Shown here in pieces: positions 7,370-13,522 of a stretch of 14,079 nucleotides of DNA. A program made the position numbers and the translations under genes. The notes below the pieces were generated by a model. That model searched no databases. It had not been told where the DNA came from and saw only the letters and a list, made by a program, of their open reading frames with translations. Origin of the DNA: Armatimonadota bacterium (GTDB lineage: Bacteria > Armatimonadota > Armatimonadia > Armatimonadales > Armatimonadaceae); assembly GCA_014381035.1 (NCBI GenBank), contig JACMIS010000655.1:1-14079 (forward strand), in the 5' to 3' direction. Each line of letters starts with the position of its first letter. Positions within the stretch are counted from its first letter, which is position 1.

Positions 7370-7837
7370 TCAGGAAACAGGCGGTGCGCGGGGGGAGGAT
7401 GTCGCCTTCAGCTTGCGAAGACTCGGGATTGGAGGCGGGGCATTCGCGCAAAAACCGGTGCATCGCATCAATTCAGGCGTCGGCGGATACGTAACAGAAA
7501 CCAGCACAGCAACAGTGCTGTCCGCGATCAACGGATGGATTGGTGTGTCTTGCCTCCCGCGCAATGCACTAAAGGATACAAAGCGGCAATCCGTACACCC
7601 CTCATCCCTGACGAAATCGTCATGATCAGAGTGGAATGCAGGGTCCGTCAAGGAGACACGGTCATTATCGGGCGGTATACACTGACCGATTTCCGCGACA
7701 ACACAAACCGAACCGTCCGCGTCGAACCATCGCTCTCCCACGGGAGTGACGATAGTGTATGCGGTGAATAAAACGAGCAGAAGCCAGGTCGGCACAAATC
7801 GCGCCGCGTAGTTCGTTCGTTTCGCCGTATCTACCAT
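7370..7837 (-). CDS. Small membrane-anchored or secreted Cys-containing protein, unknown
   Basis: I chose the ATG at 7837, giving 155 residues, because a good promoter ends 10 nt upstream; an in-frame ATG at 7876 lies inside that promoter. Basic residues at 6-13 precede one hydrophobic helix at about 16-31 (VPTWLLLVLFTAYTIV), either an uncleaved anchor or a signal peptide. The outer part has six cysteines (45, 53, 81, 84, 126, 130), including CTDC at 81-84, and an Asp/His-rich stretch HSDHDD at 69-74 that could bind metal. The C-terminal 40 residues are rich in Pro and basic residues. I recall loosely similar short proteins with an Asp/His stretch before a C-x2-C in other environmental bacteria, but I know no function. 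It is upstream of and on the same strand as the prepilin-like gene. Confidence 0.7.
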   Translation of the reverse strand: MVDTAKRTNYAARFVPTWLLLVLFTAYTIVTPVGERWFDADGSVCVVAEIGQCIPPDNDRVSLTDPAFHSDHDDFVRDEGCTDCRFVSFSALRGRQDTPIHPLIADSTVAVLVSVTYPPTPELMRCTGFCANAPPPIPSLRKLKATSSPRAPPVS

Positions 7838-7847
7838 CGGTGGGTAA

Positions 7848-7876
7848 AGTATATCACCGGAAAACCCGGCGTACAA
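7848..7876 (-). promoter_or_regulatory. Sigma70-type promoter of the small Cys protein, probably leaderless
   Basis: On the minus strand TTGTAC (7871-7876) and TATACT (7848-7853) are separated by exactly 17 nt. The ATG at 7837 begins 10 nt after the -10 box, so a start about 7 nt downstream leaves a leader of about 4 nt. It lies in a 47-bp divergent gap and may influence the opposite gene, whose own promoter I cannot place. Confidence 0.65.
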
Positions 7877-7884
7877 ACGGTATC

Positions 7885-8502
7885 ATGAACGGTGTGAGAC
7901 TTCCTGAATTATCGCCCCCGCGCCGGGTCTGTATCTTCTGCGGTTCCTCGTTCGGTTCGCATCCCGACTACCGCGAAGCCGCCGAATCCTTTGCCCGATT
8001 GCTCGCCGCGAACAATATCGGCATCGTTTACGGCGGTGCTTCGGTCGGGTTGATGGGTGCCGTCGCCGATGCGGCACTTGCGGCGGGGGGCGAGGTTATC
8101 GGGGTTCTCCCGCATTCGATGATGGCACGCGAGATCGGGCACCCCGATCTGAGCGCACTGCACCTCGTTGACACGCTACACGAACGGAAAGCAAAAATGG
8201 CGGAGTTGTCCGATGCCTTTGTCGCGCTTCCGGGCGGGTTAGGGACTTTCGAGGAGATTTTCGAGGTGTTCTCGTGGACCCAGATCGGGCTGCATCAAAA
8301 GCCATGTGCCCTGCTGAACACGAGCGGTTTCTACGACGGGTTGCTTACGTTCCTGAAAACGTCGGTCGCGGCAGGTTTCGTCCGTCCGGAAAGCCACGCC
8401 CTGCTGATCGCCGAATCCGAGCCGCAAGCCCTCCTGCGCCGTTTGCGTGCATACGTCGCTCCCACATACGACCGGTGGTCGGGGAACACAGGTAAGCCTT
8501 GA
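7885..8502 (+). CDS. LOG-family cytokinin riboside 5'-monophosphate phosphoribohydrolase-like protein
   Basis: This 205-residue Rossmann-like protein belongs to the TIGR00730/LOG group, which hydrolyses nucleoside 5'-monophosphates (cytokinin or AMP type) to free base and ribose 5-phosphate. The N-terminal strand RVCIFCGSS spans 14-22, YGGASVGLMG spans 49-58, HERK with the conserved Arg is at 99-102, and the signature PGGLGTFEE is at 116-124, with glutamates that act in catalysis and substrate binding. The start is uncertain: ATG 7885 gives the family's usual short leader, a GTG at 7894 is possible, and ATG 7840 would place extra codons across the divergent promoter. The stop TGA overlaps the TTG start of the VOC gene, so the two are coupled. 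In bacteria the physiological substrate is often unclear; it may be purine salvage rather than hormone production. Confidence 0.93.
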   Translation: MNGVRLPELSPPRRVCIFCGSSFGSHPDYREAAESFARLLAANNIGIVYGGASVGLMGAVADAALAAGGEVIGVLPHSMMAREIGHPDLSALHLVDTLHERKAKMAELSDAFVALPGGLGTFEEIFEVFSWTQIGLHQKPCALLNTSGFYDGLLTFLKTSVAAGFVRPESHALLIAESEPQALLRRLRAYVAPTYDRWSGNTGKP

Positions 8503-8900
8503 CGCAACAAAAAATTGCTCAGATTGCCTTGCTCGTCCGCGAGTATGACGACGCTATCGCGTTTTATGTGGGGTGTCTCGATTTCGATGTGCTTCAGGAC
8601 ACCGACCTCGGCGGCGGCAAACGGTGGGTGCTCGTCGGACCGAAAGGTGGCGGTGAAGGCGCGGCATTGCTTCTCGCCCGAGCCACGACGCCGGAGCAGT
8701 CAGCGGCAGTCGGGAACCAAGGGGGCGGGCGCGTTTTCCTGTTTCTGGAGACCGACGATTTCGAGCGCGACTACTCCCGGATGATAGCCTGCGGGGTAGT
8801 CTTTGTGGAAGAGCCGCGCCGGGAATCCTATGGAACAGTCGCTGTCTTCCTCGACCTATACGGGAACCGGTGGGATCTTTTGCAGAAAGCGGTCCCCTGA
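8499..8900 (+). CDS. VOC-superfamily (glyoxalase/bleomycin-resistance-like) protein
   Basis: This 133-residue protein matches a single VOC unit: IALLVREYDDAIAFY at the N-terminus, a middle repeat with GGRVFLFLETDDFERDY, and the C-terminal YGTVAVFLDLYGNRWDLLQ. VOC proteins form paired beta-alpha-beta-beta-beta modules and often dimerise around a metal site. The first usual His ligand is Gln8 here and the last usual Glu is Asp in RWDLLQ, so metal binding, if any, differs from glyoxalase I. I believe this is common in this subfamily. The start is a TTG at 8499 that overlaps the LOG stop as TTGA, the arrangement expected for translational coupling. No methionine precedes the conserved first strand, which supports this start. 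The substrate is unknown. Confidence 0.9.
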   Translation: MTQQKIAQIALLVREYDDAIAFYVGCLDFDVLQDTDLGGGKRWVLVGPKGGGEGAALLLARATTPEQSAAVGNQGGGRVFLFLETDDFERDYSRMIACGVVFVEEPRRESYGTVAVFLDLYGNRWDLLQKAVP

Positions 8901-8909
8901 CGCAAAAAT

Positions 8910-9887
8910 ATGTCGCACACCACCCGTAAACACTCCCCACTCACCCCGCGCACGGCGATGATCGCCACATTCTGCTCGCTTCTCTGGAGCGGGGCATATG
9001 TAACCGGAAAGATCGCCATCGGAACGCCGGACGAACCGGGTTTCGGACCGTTCCGTCTGGCATTTTTCCGGTTTGGCATCGCCGGTGTTCTTCTGGCGGC
9101 ATGGCTTCTCTGGCGAAACCGTTCGGCGTTGCAGGTTCGGCGCGATGATTACGGCGCATTTTTCCGACTCGCCTTGCTCGGCATGGGGTTAACCTACGTC
9201 TTCAACTACGGCGGGCTCGCGCTTTCGTCCGGCACTGCCGCCGCACTGATTATGGCGTCTGAGCCGGTCTGGATCGCCGCGCTCGCTGTCGTTTTTCTGA
9301 AGGAGCGATTGACCGTCCCGCGTCTTTTCGGGATCGTGTTCGGCTTGACCGGGGCGGTGACGGTGGTGCTTTCCACTCAGAAAAGCGGCGGGGCGGGTGG
9401 GACCTTCCCCCTGCTCGGGAATATCCTGATGGTGCTCTCGCTCCTGTTCGAGGCGGGCGCGGTCCTGACCGTGAAGCGACTCACGCAGCATTATTCCGGA
9501 ATGACCATCGTGACCTACGAATTCCTGCTCGGCGCGCTCCTGCTGGCTCCCTTCGCCCTCTGGGAAACCCTGGCAAACGGCGCGGCACATCCCACTGTCG
9601 GCGCATGGGGCGCGTTTGCGTATCTGATAACAGGCTGTACCCTACTCGCCTACCCGCTCTGGTTCCGTTTGCTCGAAACCACGGACGCTTCGGACGTAAC
9701 GCTATTTATTTTTCTGCAACCGGTCGTCGGAACCCTGATCGGTGTCGCTCTGTTACATGAGCCGTTCACGGCATGGGCGGCAATCGGTGCCTTCCTGGTC
9801 CTGATCGGCGTCTGGAACCTGACCGCGAGCGGGAAGCGGGAAACCGAACGGCTACAGGGCGTCGGTCATGAAAGTGCTTCGCCGTAG
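8910..9887 (+). CDS. EamA/DMT-superfamily transporter
   Basis: This 325-residue integral membrane protein has about ten hydrophobic helices in two tandem EamA repeats, roughly residues 17-150 and 160-295. Each repeat ends in the recognisable pattern of an acidic residue before a helix: SEPVWIAALAVVFLKERLT in the first and LLHEPFTAWAAIGAFLVLIG in the second. The family exports metabolites and amino acids; the substrate here is not predictable. The gene starts 9 nt after the VOC stop, with no obvious Shine-Dalgarno, and probably completes a three-gene operon. The ATG at 8910 gives a short basic leader of 16 residues; ATG 8958 (Met17) would start directly at the first helix. Its last 22 bases overlap the 3' end of the convergent HExxH gene. 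Confidence 0.93.
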   Translation: MSHTTRKHSPLTPRTAMIATFCSLLWSGAYVTGKIAIGTPDEPGFGPFRLAFFRFGIAGVLLAAWLLWRNRSALQVRRDDYGAFFRLALLGMGLTYVFNYGGLALSSGTAAALIMASEPVWIAALAVVFLKERLTVPRLFGIVFGLTGAVTVVLSTQKSGGAGGTFPLLGNILMVLSLLFEAGAVLTVKRLTQHYSGMTIVTYEFLLGALLLAPFALWETLANGAAHPTVGAWGAFAYLITGCTLLAYPLWFRLLETTDASDVTLFIFLQPVVGTLIGVALLHEPFTAWAAIGAFLVLIGVWNLTASGKRETERLQGVGHESASP

Positions 9888-10342
9888 GAGGATTCATAGG
9901 AAGAGCGCACCGCGAACAGTTCCGCATCGGACTCCGCCGCGAGAGCCGGGAACGCCTGCCGGAACCGTTCAAGAAACGTTGCGGCGGCTTGGTAGGCAGG
10001 TTTTTCATAGCGCGCCATTACGTCCGACTTGGTAGCCACTCCCGTCCAGAACGAAACTGTTTTTTCCAGCGGGTTCTGAGTCAGGTGATGCCGCTCGTGA
10101 ATCAATGTTTCCGCCAGACCCAGGATCGTGCTTCCCGGTGCGAACGGTTCCGGTCCGAGCGTGATCGTGCCGAGGAGTCCGGCGTGCGCGCGATCCTCCA
10201 GCGTCGGTACATAGCGGATCTTGCCATCGCTCAGCAGTTGCGCCAGCGTCTGCGACTCGGCTTCATAGCCAGGAACGGACCGGATCAGCGCGATGGCTTG
10301 ACCGATCTTTTTTGCGACTTCGGCGGGGATCATATCTGTCAT
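9866..10342 (-). CDS. Small HExxH-containing protein, putative metallopeptidase-like
   Basis: The ATG at 10342 overlaps the nfo stop as ATGA, giving 158 residues and translational coupling. A longer in-frame ORF from 10534 would run antiparallel-sense through nfo and is not needed. The clear motif is ETLIHERHH at 78-86, where His82-Glu83-x-x-His86 is a zinc-metalloprotease HExxH; the residues just before it (STILGLAETL) suit the usual helix. A third zinc ligand is not obvious; Glu or Asp residues at ESDAELFA near the C-terminus are candidates. No signal peptide or membrane segment is visible, so it is probably cytoplasmic. I do not recognise a named family. Coupling to endonuclease IV hints at a link to DNA damage but does not prove one. 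Confidence 0.8.
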   Translation of the reverse strand: MTDMIPAEVAKKIGQAIALIRSVPGYEAESQTLAQLLSDGKIRYVPTLEDRAHAGLLGTITLGPEPFAPGSTILGLAETLIHERHHLTQNPLEKTVSFWTGVATKSDVMARYEKPAYQAAATFLERFRQAFPALAAESDAELFAVRSSYESSYGEALS

Positions 10343-11235
10343 GCCGTCCCCAACCGTTTGATGCGATAGACGTTTTCCGCGACCATGGTATCGGTTTCCG
10401 GTGTTTCCACCACAACCGCGACGGTATCGGGCAGGTTGGGGTACGACTTGAGTCGCTCGAAAAAGGACGAGAACCCGGCATAGCCGATCTCCCCGTCCCC
10501 GATGTGTGTGTGCCGGTCCGACCTTGAGCCGCATTTCTTATCCGTATCGTTCGCGTGGATGCAAATGAGACGGTTCATGCCCACGTTCGCGTCGAATTCG
10601 TCTAACACCGCCCGCGCTTGCTCTGCCGTGCGGTAATCGTAGCCCGCGACGAAGATGTGGCACGTATCCAGACATGCCATTACACGCTCTTTTTCTTTTA
10701 CTCCGGAAACGATCTGGGCGAAATGGGCGAACGATCCGCCGAGGCAGGTCCCCTGCCCCGCCGTGGTTTCCAGCGCGACGCGCACGCGCACGTCCGGTAA
10801 TTGCTCGTGCAACCAGTCCAGCGACGCCGACAATTGTGTCATCCCCGCTTCCTCGCCCGCCCCGGTATGCGCTCCCATGTGCGTGACCAGATAATCGAGC
10901 CCGAGGGTTTCGGCACGCTCCATCTCATGTTTGAACGCATTGCGGGACTTTTCCAGCAGTGCCGGGTCCTGCGTCGCCAGGTTGATCAGATAGGAGTCGT
11001 GCGCGATAAGCGGATACAACCCCGTTTTCTCCACAGCGCGGCGGAACGCACGCACAGATTCCGGCTTGAGCGGGGGAGCATTCCACTGCCGGGGCGACGC
11101 GGTAAAAACCTGAACTGTATCGGACCCGATCTTATATCCGCCAGTCACGGCTTTGTGAAGCCCCCCCGCCGTCGGCATGTGCGCTCCGAATCGAAACCGG
11201 TTCGTCGCCGAGAATAAAGGAAAAGTGGAAGTCAT
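10339..11235 (-). CDS. nfo: Endonuclease IV (AP endonuclease, deoxyribonuclease IV)
   Basis: The enzyme cuts DNA 5' of abasic sites and trims blocked 3' ends in base-excision repair, using three zinc ions in a TIM barrel. All nine expected zinc ligands can be matched in this 298-residue protein: His79 (AHDSYLIN), His119 (THMGAH), Glu156 (ALETTAGQGT), Asp190 and His193 (CLDTCH), His227 (IHAND), Asp240 and His242 (DRHTHIGDGEIG), and Glu277 (VETPE). The N-terminus RFGAHMPTAGGL fits the family, after an extension of about 13 residues. It is downstream of ribH on the same strand, 100 bp away and separated by inverted repeats, and overlaps the HExxH gene by 4 bp at its end. Confidence 0.96.
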   Translation of the reverse strand: MTSTFPLFSATNRFRFGAHMPTAGGLHKAVTGGYKIGSDTVQVFTASPRQWNAPPLKPESVRAFRRAVEKTGLYPLIAHDSYLINLATQDPALLEKSRNAFKHEMERAETLGLDYLVTHMGAHTGAGEEAGMTQLSASLDWLHEQLPDVRVRVALETTAGQGTCLGGSFAHFAQIVSGVKEKERVMACLDTCHIFVAGYDYRTAEQARAVLDEFDANVGMNRLICIHANDTDKKCGSRSDRHTHIGDGEIGYAGFSSFFERLKSYPNLPDTVAVVVETPETDTMVAENVYRIKRLGTA

Positions 11236-11237
11236 AA

Positions 11238-11333
11238 GTTGGGTGGTCAGGCAATTGGGTCACTGGGTGGGTCCGCCACAGGAGGAGATGCGGCACACGC
11301 CCCCTAACAACCTGACCACCCAGTGACCCAACC
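11238..11333 (-). repeat. Nested inverted repeats with two mutually exclusive stems
   Basis: The right segment 11311-11331 can pair with two left segments. Stem A joins GGGTGGTCAGG (11241-11251) to 11311-11321, 11 perfect pairs. Stem B joins TTGGGTCACTGGGTGG (11255-11270) to 11316-11331, 16 perfect pairs with a 45-nt loop. Both need 11316-11321, so only one can form at a time. The element begins 4-5 nt after the ribH stop (11336) and ends just before nfo on the same strand. There is no U-run. It could be a terminator/attenuator between the genes or an inserted palindromic element. Confidence 0.6.
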
Positions 11334-11335
11334 GC

Positions 11336-11806
11336 CTAACCGAGTCCTTTCATCAGGTTCGCCATCTCGATTGCGGCTCCGGCGGCTTCCGATCCCTTGT
11401 TGCCTGCCTTGGTACCGGCACGCTCTATCGCTTGCTCGATGCTATCCGTGGTCAAAATACCGAACGTGACCGGGACTCCGGATGCCATCATCGCCTGCGC
11501 GATGCCTTTAGTACATTCTCCGGCAATATAATCGAAGTGCGGCGTCGCGCCGCGAATCAAACAGCCGAGACAGATGACCGCATCGTATTTTTTGGAGGAA
11601 GAAAGCCGTTGCGCCAGCAAAGGGACCTCGAATGTTCCGGGGACACGCACGACATCGACCGCCGTATCGGTATCTGCGCCGTGCCGTTTCAGCGTGTCAA
11701 GTGCGCCGTCCAAAAGACGCTCGGTAATAAAAGAGTTCCAGCGCGAGACAATAATCGCGACACGAAGATCGGTGGCAACGAGGTTGCCTTCATAATAATT
11801 CGGCAT
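11336..11806 (-). CDS. ribH: 6,7-Dimethyl-8-ribityllumazine synthase
   Basis: The enzyme condenses 5-amino-6-ribitylaminouracil with 3,4-dihydroxy-2-butanone 4-phosphate, the penultimate step of riboflavin synthesis, and usually assembles into pentamers or icosahedra. The 156-residue length is typical. VSRWNSFIT at 20-28 supplies the aromatic and Asn that stack on the substrate, PGTFEVP at 56-62 is the family motif, and [14 protein letters not shown] at 81-94 contains the catalytic His90. The start at 11806 has AGGA 4 nt upstream; an ATG at 11810 is out of frame. No other riboflavin genes are nearby, so this is a stand-alone copy, and I see no FMN-riboswitch signature in the short leader. Confidence 0.97.
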   Translation of the reverse strand: MPNYYEGNLVATDLRVAIIVSRWNSFITERLLDGALDTLKRHGADTDTAVDVVRVPGTFEVPLLAQRLSSSKKYDAVICLGCLIRGATPHFDYIAGECTKGIAQAMMASGVPVTFGILTTDSIEQAIERAGTKAGNKGSEAAGAAIEMANLMKGLG

Positions 11807-11941
11807 ACATTCCTGCTTTTAAAAGTACGGCATGAAGAACGAGTCGGGCGAGCCAACAGGAAGTATTTCCTCATACCGGTGATACAATAGCGTACCATAT
11901 TTCGGGCATAAGTTTAGGGCTTCGTGTGCTAGCGGTTTTCT

Positions 11942-12277
11942 ATGGACAAAGAAGAGTTCAAACATCGGGTACGGGTCGCATTTGGCGAGGATTTGCACCG
12001 CGCATCACCGGCGACCGTGCGTGAGTTTTTGGATTCGCTGGATGTTTCCATACCACTCACCTTACGTAGCGACTCACGGATAGTGATCGAGGAGACGGCT
12101 AAAACTTACGAAGTAGTGATGCGCACCTTCTTTTCGCGCGTCCTTGACCAACCCAGCGACCGCGCCGCGCAACTGCTGTTCGTTGTCGCGCTCGACCTCT
12201 GCTACGCCGTTATCGAATCACACGATGCGGATCGGATTGGCCACCTCTTTCGCGGGTGGGACGAGGACGCACTGTGA
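11942..12277 (+). CDS. Small acidic hypothetical protein
   Basis: This 111-residue protein matches no family I know. It has no signal peptide or membrane helix and reads as mostly helical, with a Leu/Val-rich stretch AQLLFVVALDLCYAVIE at about 77-93 flanked by charged residues. The ends are acidic (MDKEEF at the start, GWDEDAL at the end). Base composition at third codon positions looks like that of neighbouring genes, which supports real coding. The ATG at 11942 has no Shine-Dalgarno and I cannot place a convincing promoter in the 135-bp divergent gap with ribH. It lies 148 bp before the LacI gene, which has its own promoter, so the two are probably separate units. Confidence 0.6.
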   Translation: MDKEEFKHRVRVAFGEDLHRASPATVREFLDSLDVSIPLTLRSDSRIVIEETAKTYEVVMRTFFSRVLDQPSDRAAQLLFVVALDLCYAVIESHDADRIGHLFRGWDEDAL

Positions 12278-12353
12278 TGACAGGACAGCGAACGGTGACA
12301 GATTTTGGCAACACTTTCCACTGATTTTTTTGATAATCAACATAAAATACAAC

Positions 12354-12382
12354 TTGACAAACAAAACGTTTTGCGTTATAGT
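12354..12382 (+). promoter_or_regulatory. Sigma70-type promoter of the LacI-family gene
   Basis: TTGACA (12354-12359, perfect) and TATAGT (12377-12382, five of six) are separated by 17 nt, the best promoter in the window. The expected start is about 12389, leaving a leader of about 37 nt. The upstream 12320-12353 stretch is very A/T-rich and contains TTGATAATCAA (12330-12340), an odd-centred palindrome, which may act as an UP element or an activator site. Operator 1 fills the spacer. Confidence 0.87.
12362..12373. promoter_or_regulatory. LacI-type operator O1 within the promoter spacer
   Basis: CAAAACGTTTTG is a perfect 12-bp palindrome with the central CG step typical of LacI/GalR operators. 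It lies between the -35 and -10 boxes of the regulator's own promoter, so repressor bound here would block RNA polymerase. Confidence 0.82.
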
Positions 12383-12390
12383 TTAACAAC

Positions 12391-12404
12391 GCAAAACGGT
12401 TTGC
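12391..12404. promoter_or_regulatory. LacI-type operator O2 at the transcription start
   Basis: GCAAAACGGTTTGC is palindromic at six of seven pairs with a central CG. Its centre is 30 bp from that of O1, close to three helical turns, so two dimers could bind on the same face. The outer half-sites also form a 10-bp inverted repeat, GTTTTGCGTT (12368-12377) with AACGCAAAAC (12389-12398). Confidence 0.8.
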
Positions 12405-12425
12405 ACTGTCGAGCAAATAATTACA

Positions 12426-13442
12426 ATGGCAACCATACGCGATGTAGCGAAAGAGTGCGGCGTTTCGGTCACAACCGTTTCGTTCGTCCTCAACAATAGC
12501 CCCCGACCTGTTAGCGTAGAAACACGCCGCCGGGTAACTGAAGTGGCGCGCCGAATGAACTACCATCCCAATGCGATGGCTCGGGGACTGGTTCAGCGTA
12601 AAATGAACAGTCTTGGCGTCTTGTTTGCTCAGGTGGAAGCCAGCATCGTAACGAACAACTACGCGACCGGTATTTTGGCGGGTGTTTTCGCGGAAGCGGT
12701 TTCCCGAGGATATGATATCCATCTTTATACGCGACCTTGGGAGTCCGCTGAGCTATCCGCCCCGCGATTCCGCAATAACCAGACCGATGGGACATTGATT
12801 ATCGTTCCTGGCATCGGTTCAGATATGGTTCCTGGTTTACGGCAGTTCGGCGTGCCGATGGTCGTGGTGTCGTCACCGACGGCGATTGATGGCGTTTCTT
12901 ACGTAGATATTGACAACGTCCAGGGAGCACGTTTAGTAGCAAACCATTTTTTGTCGTTGGGGCATACACGGATCGCACATGTGATGGGTACGCCGATCCA
13001 GCATGCGGTCTTTGAGCGACGTGATGCGTTTGTAGCGACACTTGAGCGATCCGGTTATCCGATTCGCCCGGAATACTTAGTTGGTGACTCGTTCGGGAGA
13101 GCAGAAACGGAGCGCACAGCCCGCATGCTCCTCTCACTACCCGAGCCGCCTACAGCGATTTTCGCTACGAACGATGACATGGCATTGCATGTCCTGCGAG
13201 TAGCCCAGGAAATGGGGATTGCTGTTCCCCAGGAGTTATCCATAGTCGGTTTCGACGACTATCCGGTGGCTCAAAACTCGAATCCGCCGTTGACGACGGT
13301 TCATCATCCGCTTAACGACATCGGTCGCAAAGCAACACAACTTCTACTTGCTCGTATCGAAGATGAGGAAGTAGAAGACGAGCGGTGTATTTTCACACCG
13401 AAATTAATGGTGCGTGGAACGACCGCACCCTGGACTGCCTGA
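12426..13442 (+). CDS. LacI/GalR-family transcriptional regulator
   Basis: This 338-residue regulator has the standard order: an N-terminal helix-turn-helix (TIRDVAKECGVSVTTVSFVL, residues 3-22), a hinge with MNYHPNAMARGL at about 44-55 whose Leu would insert in the operator's central CG step, then a periplasmic-binding-protein-like sensor domain from about residue 61. Within the sensor, TAIFATNDDMALHVLRVAQEMG and LSIVGFDDYPVAQNSNPPLTTVHHP are typical family segments. The ligand is probably a sugar but cannot be named. Two matching operators in its own promoter indicate autoregulation. No further copies of the operator were seen elsewhere in the window, so other targets must lie outside. A prepilin-like gene follows 80 bp downstream. 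No clear Shine-Dalgarno precedes the ATG at 12426. Confidence 0.96.
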   Translation: MATIRDVAKECGVSVTTVSFVLNNSPRPVSVETRRRVTEVARRMNYHPNAMARGLVQRKMNSLGVLFAQVEASIVTNNYATGILAGVFAEAVSRGYDIHLYTRPWESAELSAPRFRNNQTDGTLIIVPGIGSDMVPGLRQFGVPMVVVSSPTAIDGVSYVDIDNVQGARLVANHFLSLGHTRIAHVMGTPIQHAVFERRDAFVATLERSGYPIRPEYLVGDSFGRAETERTARMLLSLPEPPTAIFATNDDMALHVLRVAQEMGIAVPQELSIVGFDDYPVAQNSNPPLTTVHHPLNDIGRKATQLLLARIEDEEVEDERCIFTPKLMVRGTTAPWTA

Positions 13443-13453
13443 CTCAACTGTAT

Positions 13454-13500
13454 CGTACAATGACAAACAGATACGCACAAAGAACGTTGCGTACAATGAC
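13454..13500 (+). repeat. Direct repeat CGTACAATGAC, two copies, before the second prepilin gene
   Basis: CGTACAATGAC occurs at 13454-13464 and 13490-13500, 36 bp apart, each followed by (C)AAA. Each copy contains TACAAT, a good -10 hexamer, but neither has a convincing -35 at the right distance. They may be tandem weak promoters or binding sites for an activator. Confidence 0.5.
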
Positions 13501-13522
13501 CAAAGGAAGGTTCTGAACAACC

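Noticed and set aside
6525..7463. Longer form of the first prepilin protein starting at 7463
   Set aside because: It would place 55 more residues before the class III signal and overlap the upstream gene; AGGAG is correctly placed for the ATG at 7298.
9866..10534. Longer form of the HExxH protein starting at 10534
   Set aside because: The extra 64 residues overlap nfo in another frame and look like an out-of-frame reading of it. The ATGA overlap at 10342 gives a natural start.
10618..11217. Several plus-strand ORFs inside nfo
   Set aside because: They are Arg-rich antisense shadows of nfo, whose nine zinc ligands are all present on the minus strand.
11689..11898. Small minus-strand ORF upstream of and overlapping ribH, as a leader peptide
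   Set aside because: Mostly out-of-frame reading of ribH, with no ribosome-binding site and no attenuator-like composition.
11807..11941. FMN riboswitch upstream of ribH
   Set aside because: The gap is only 135 bp, shared with a divergent gene, and shows none of the conserved RFN-element helices I know.
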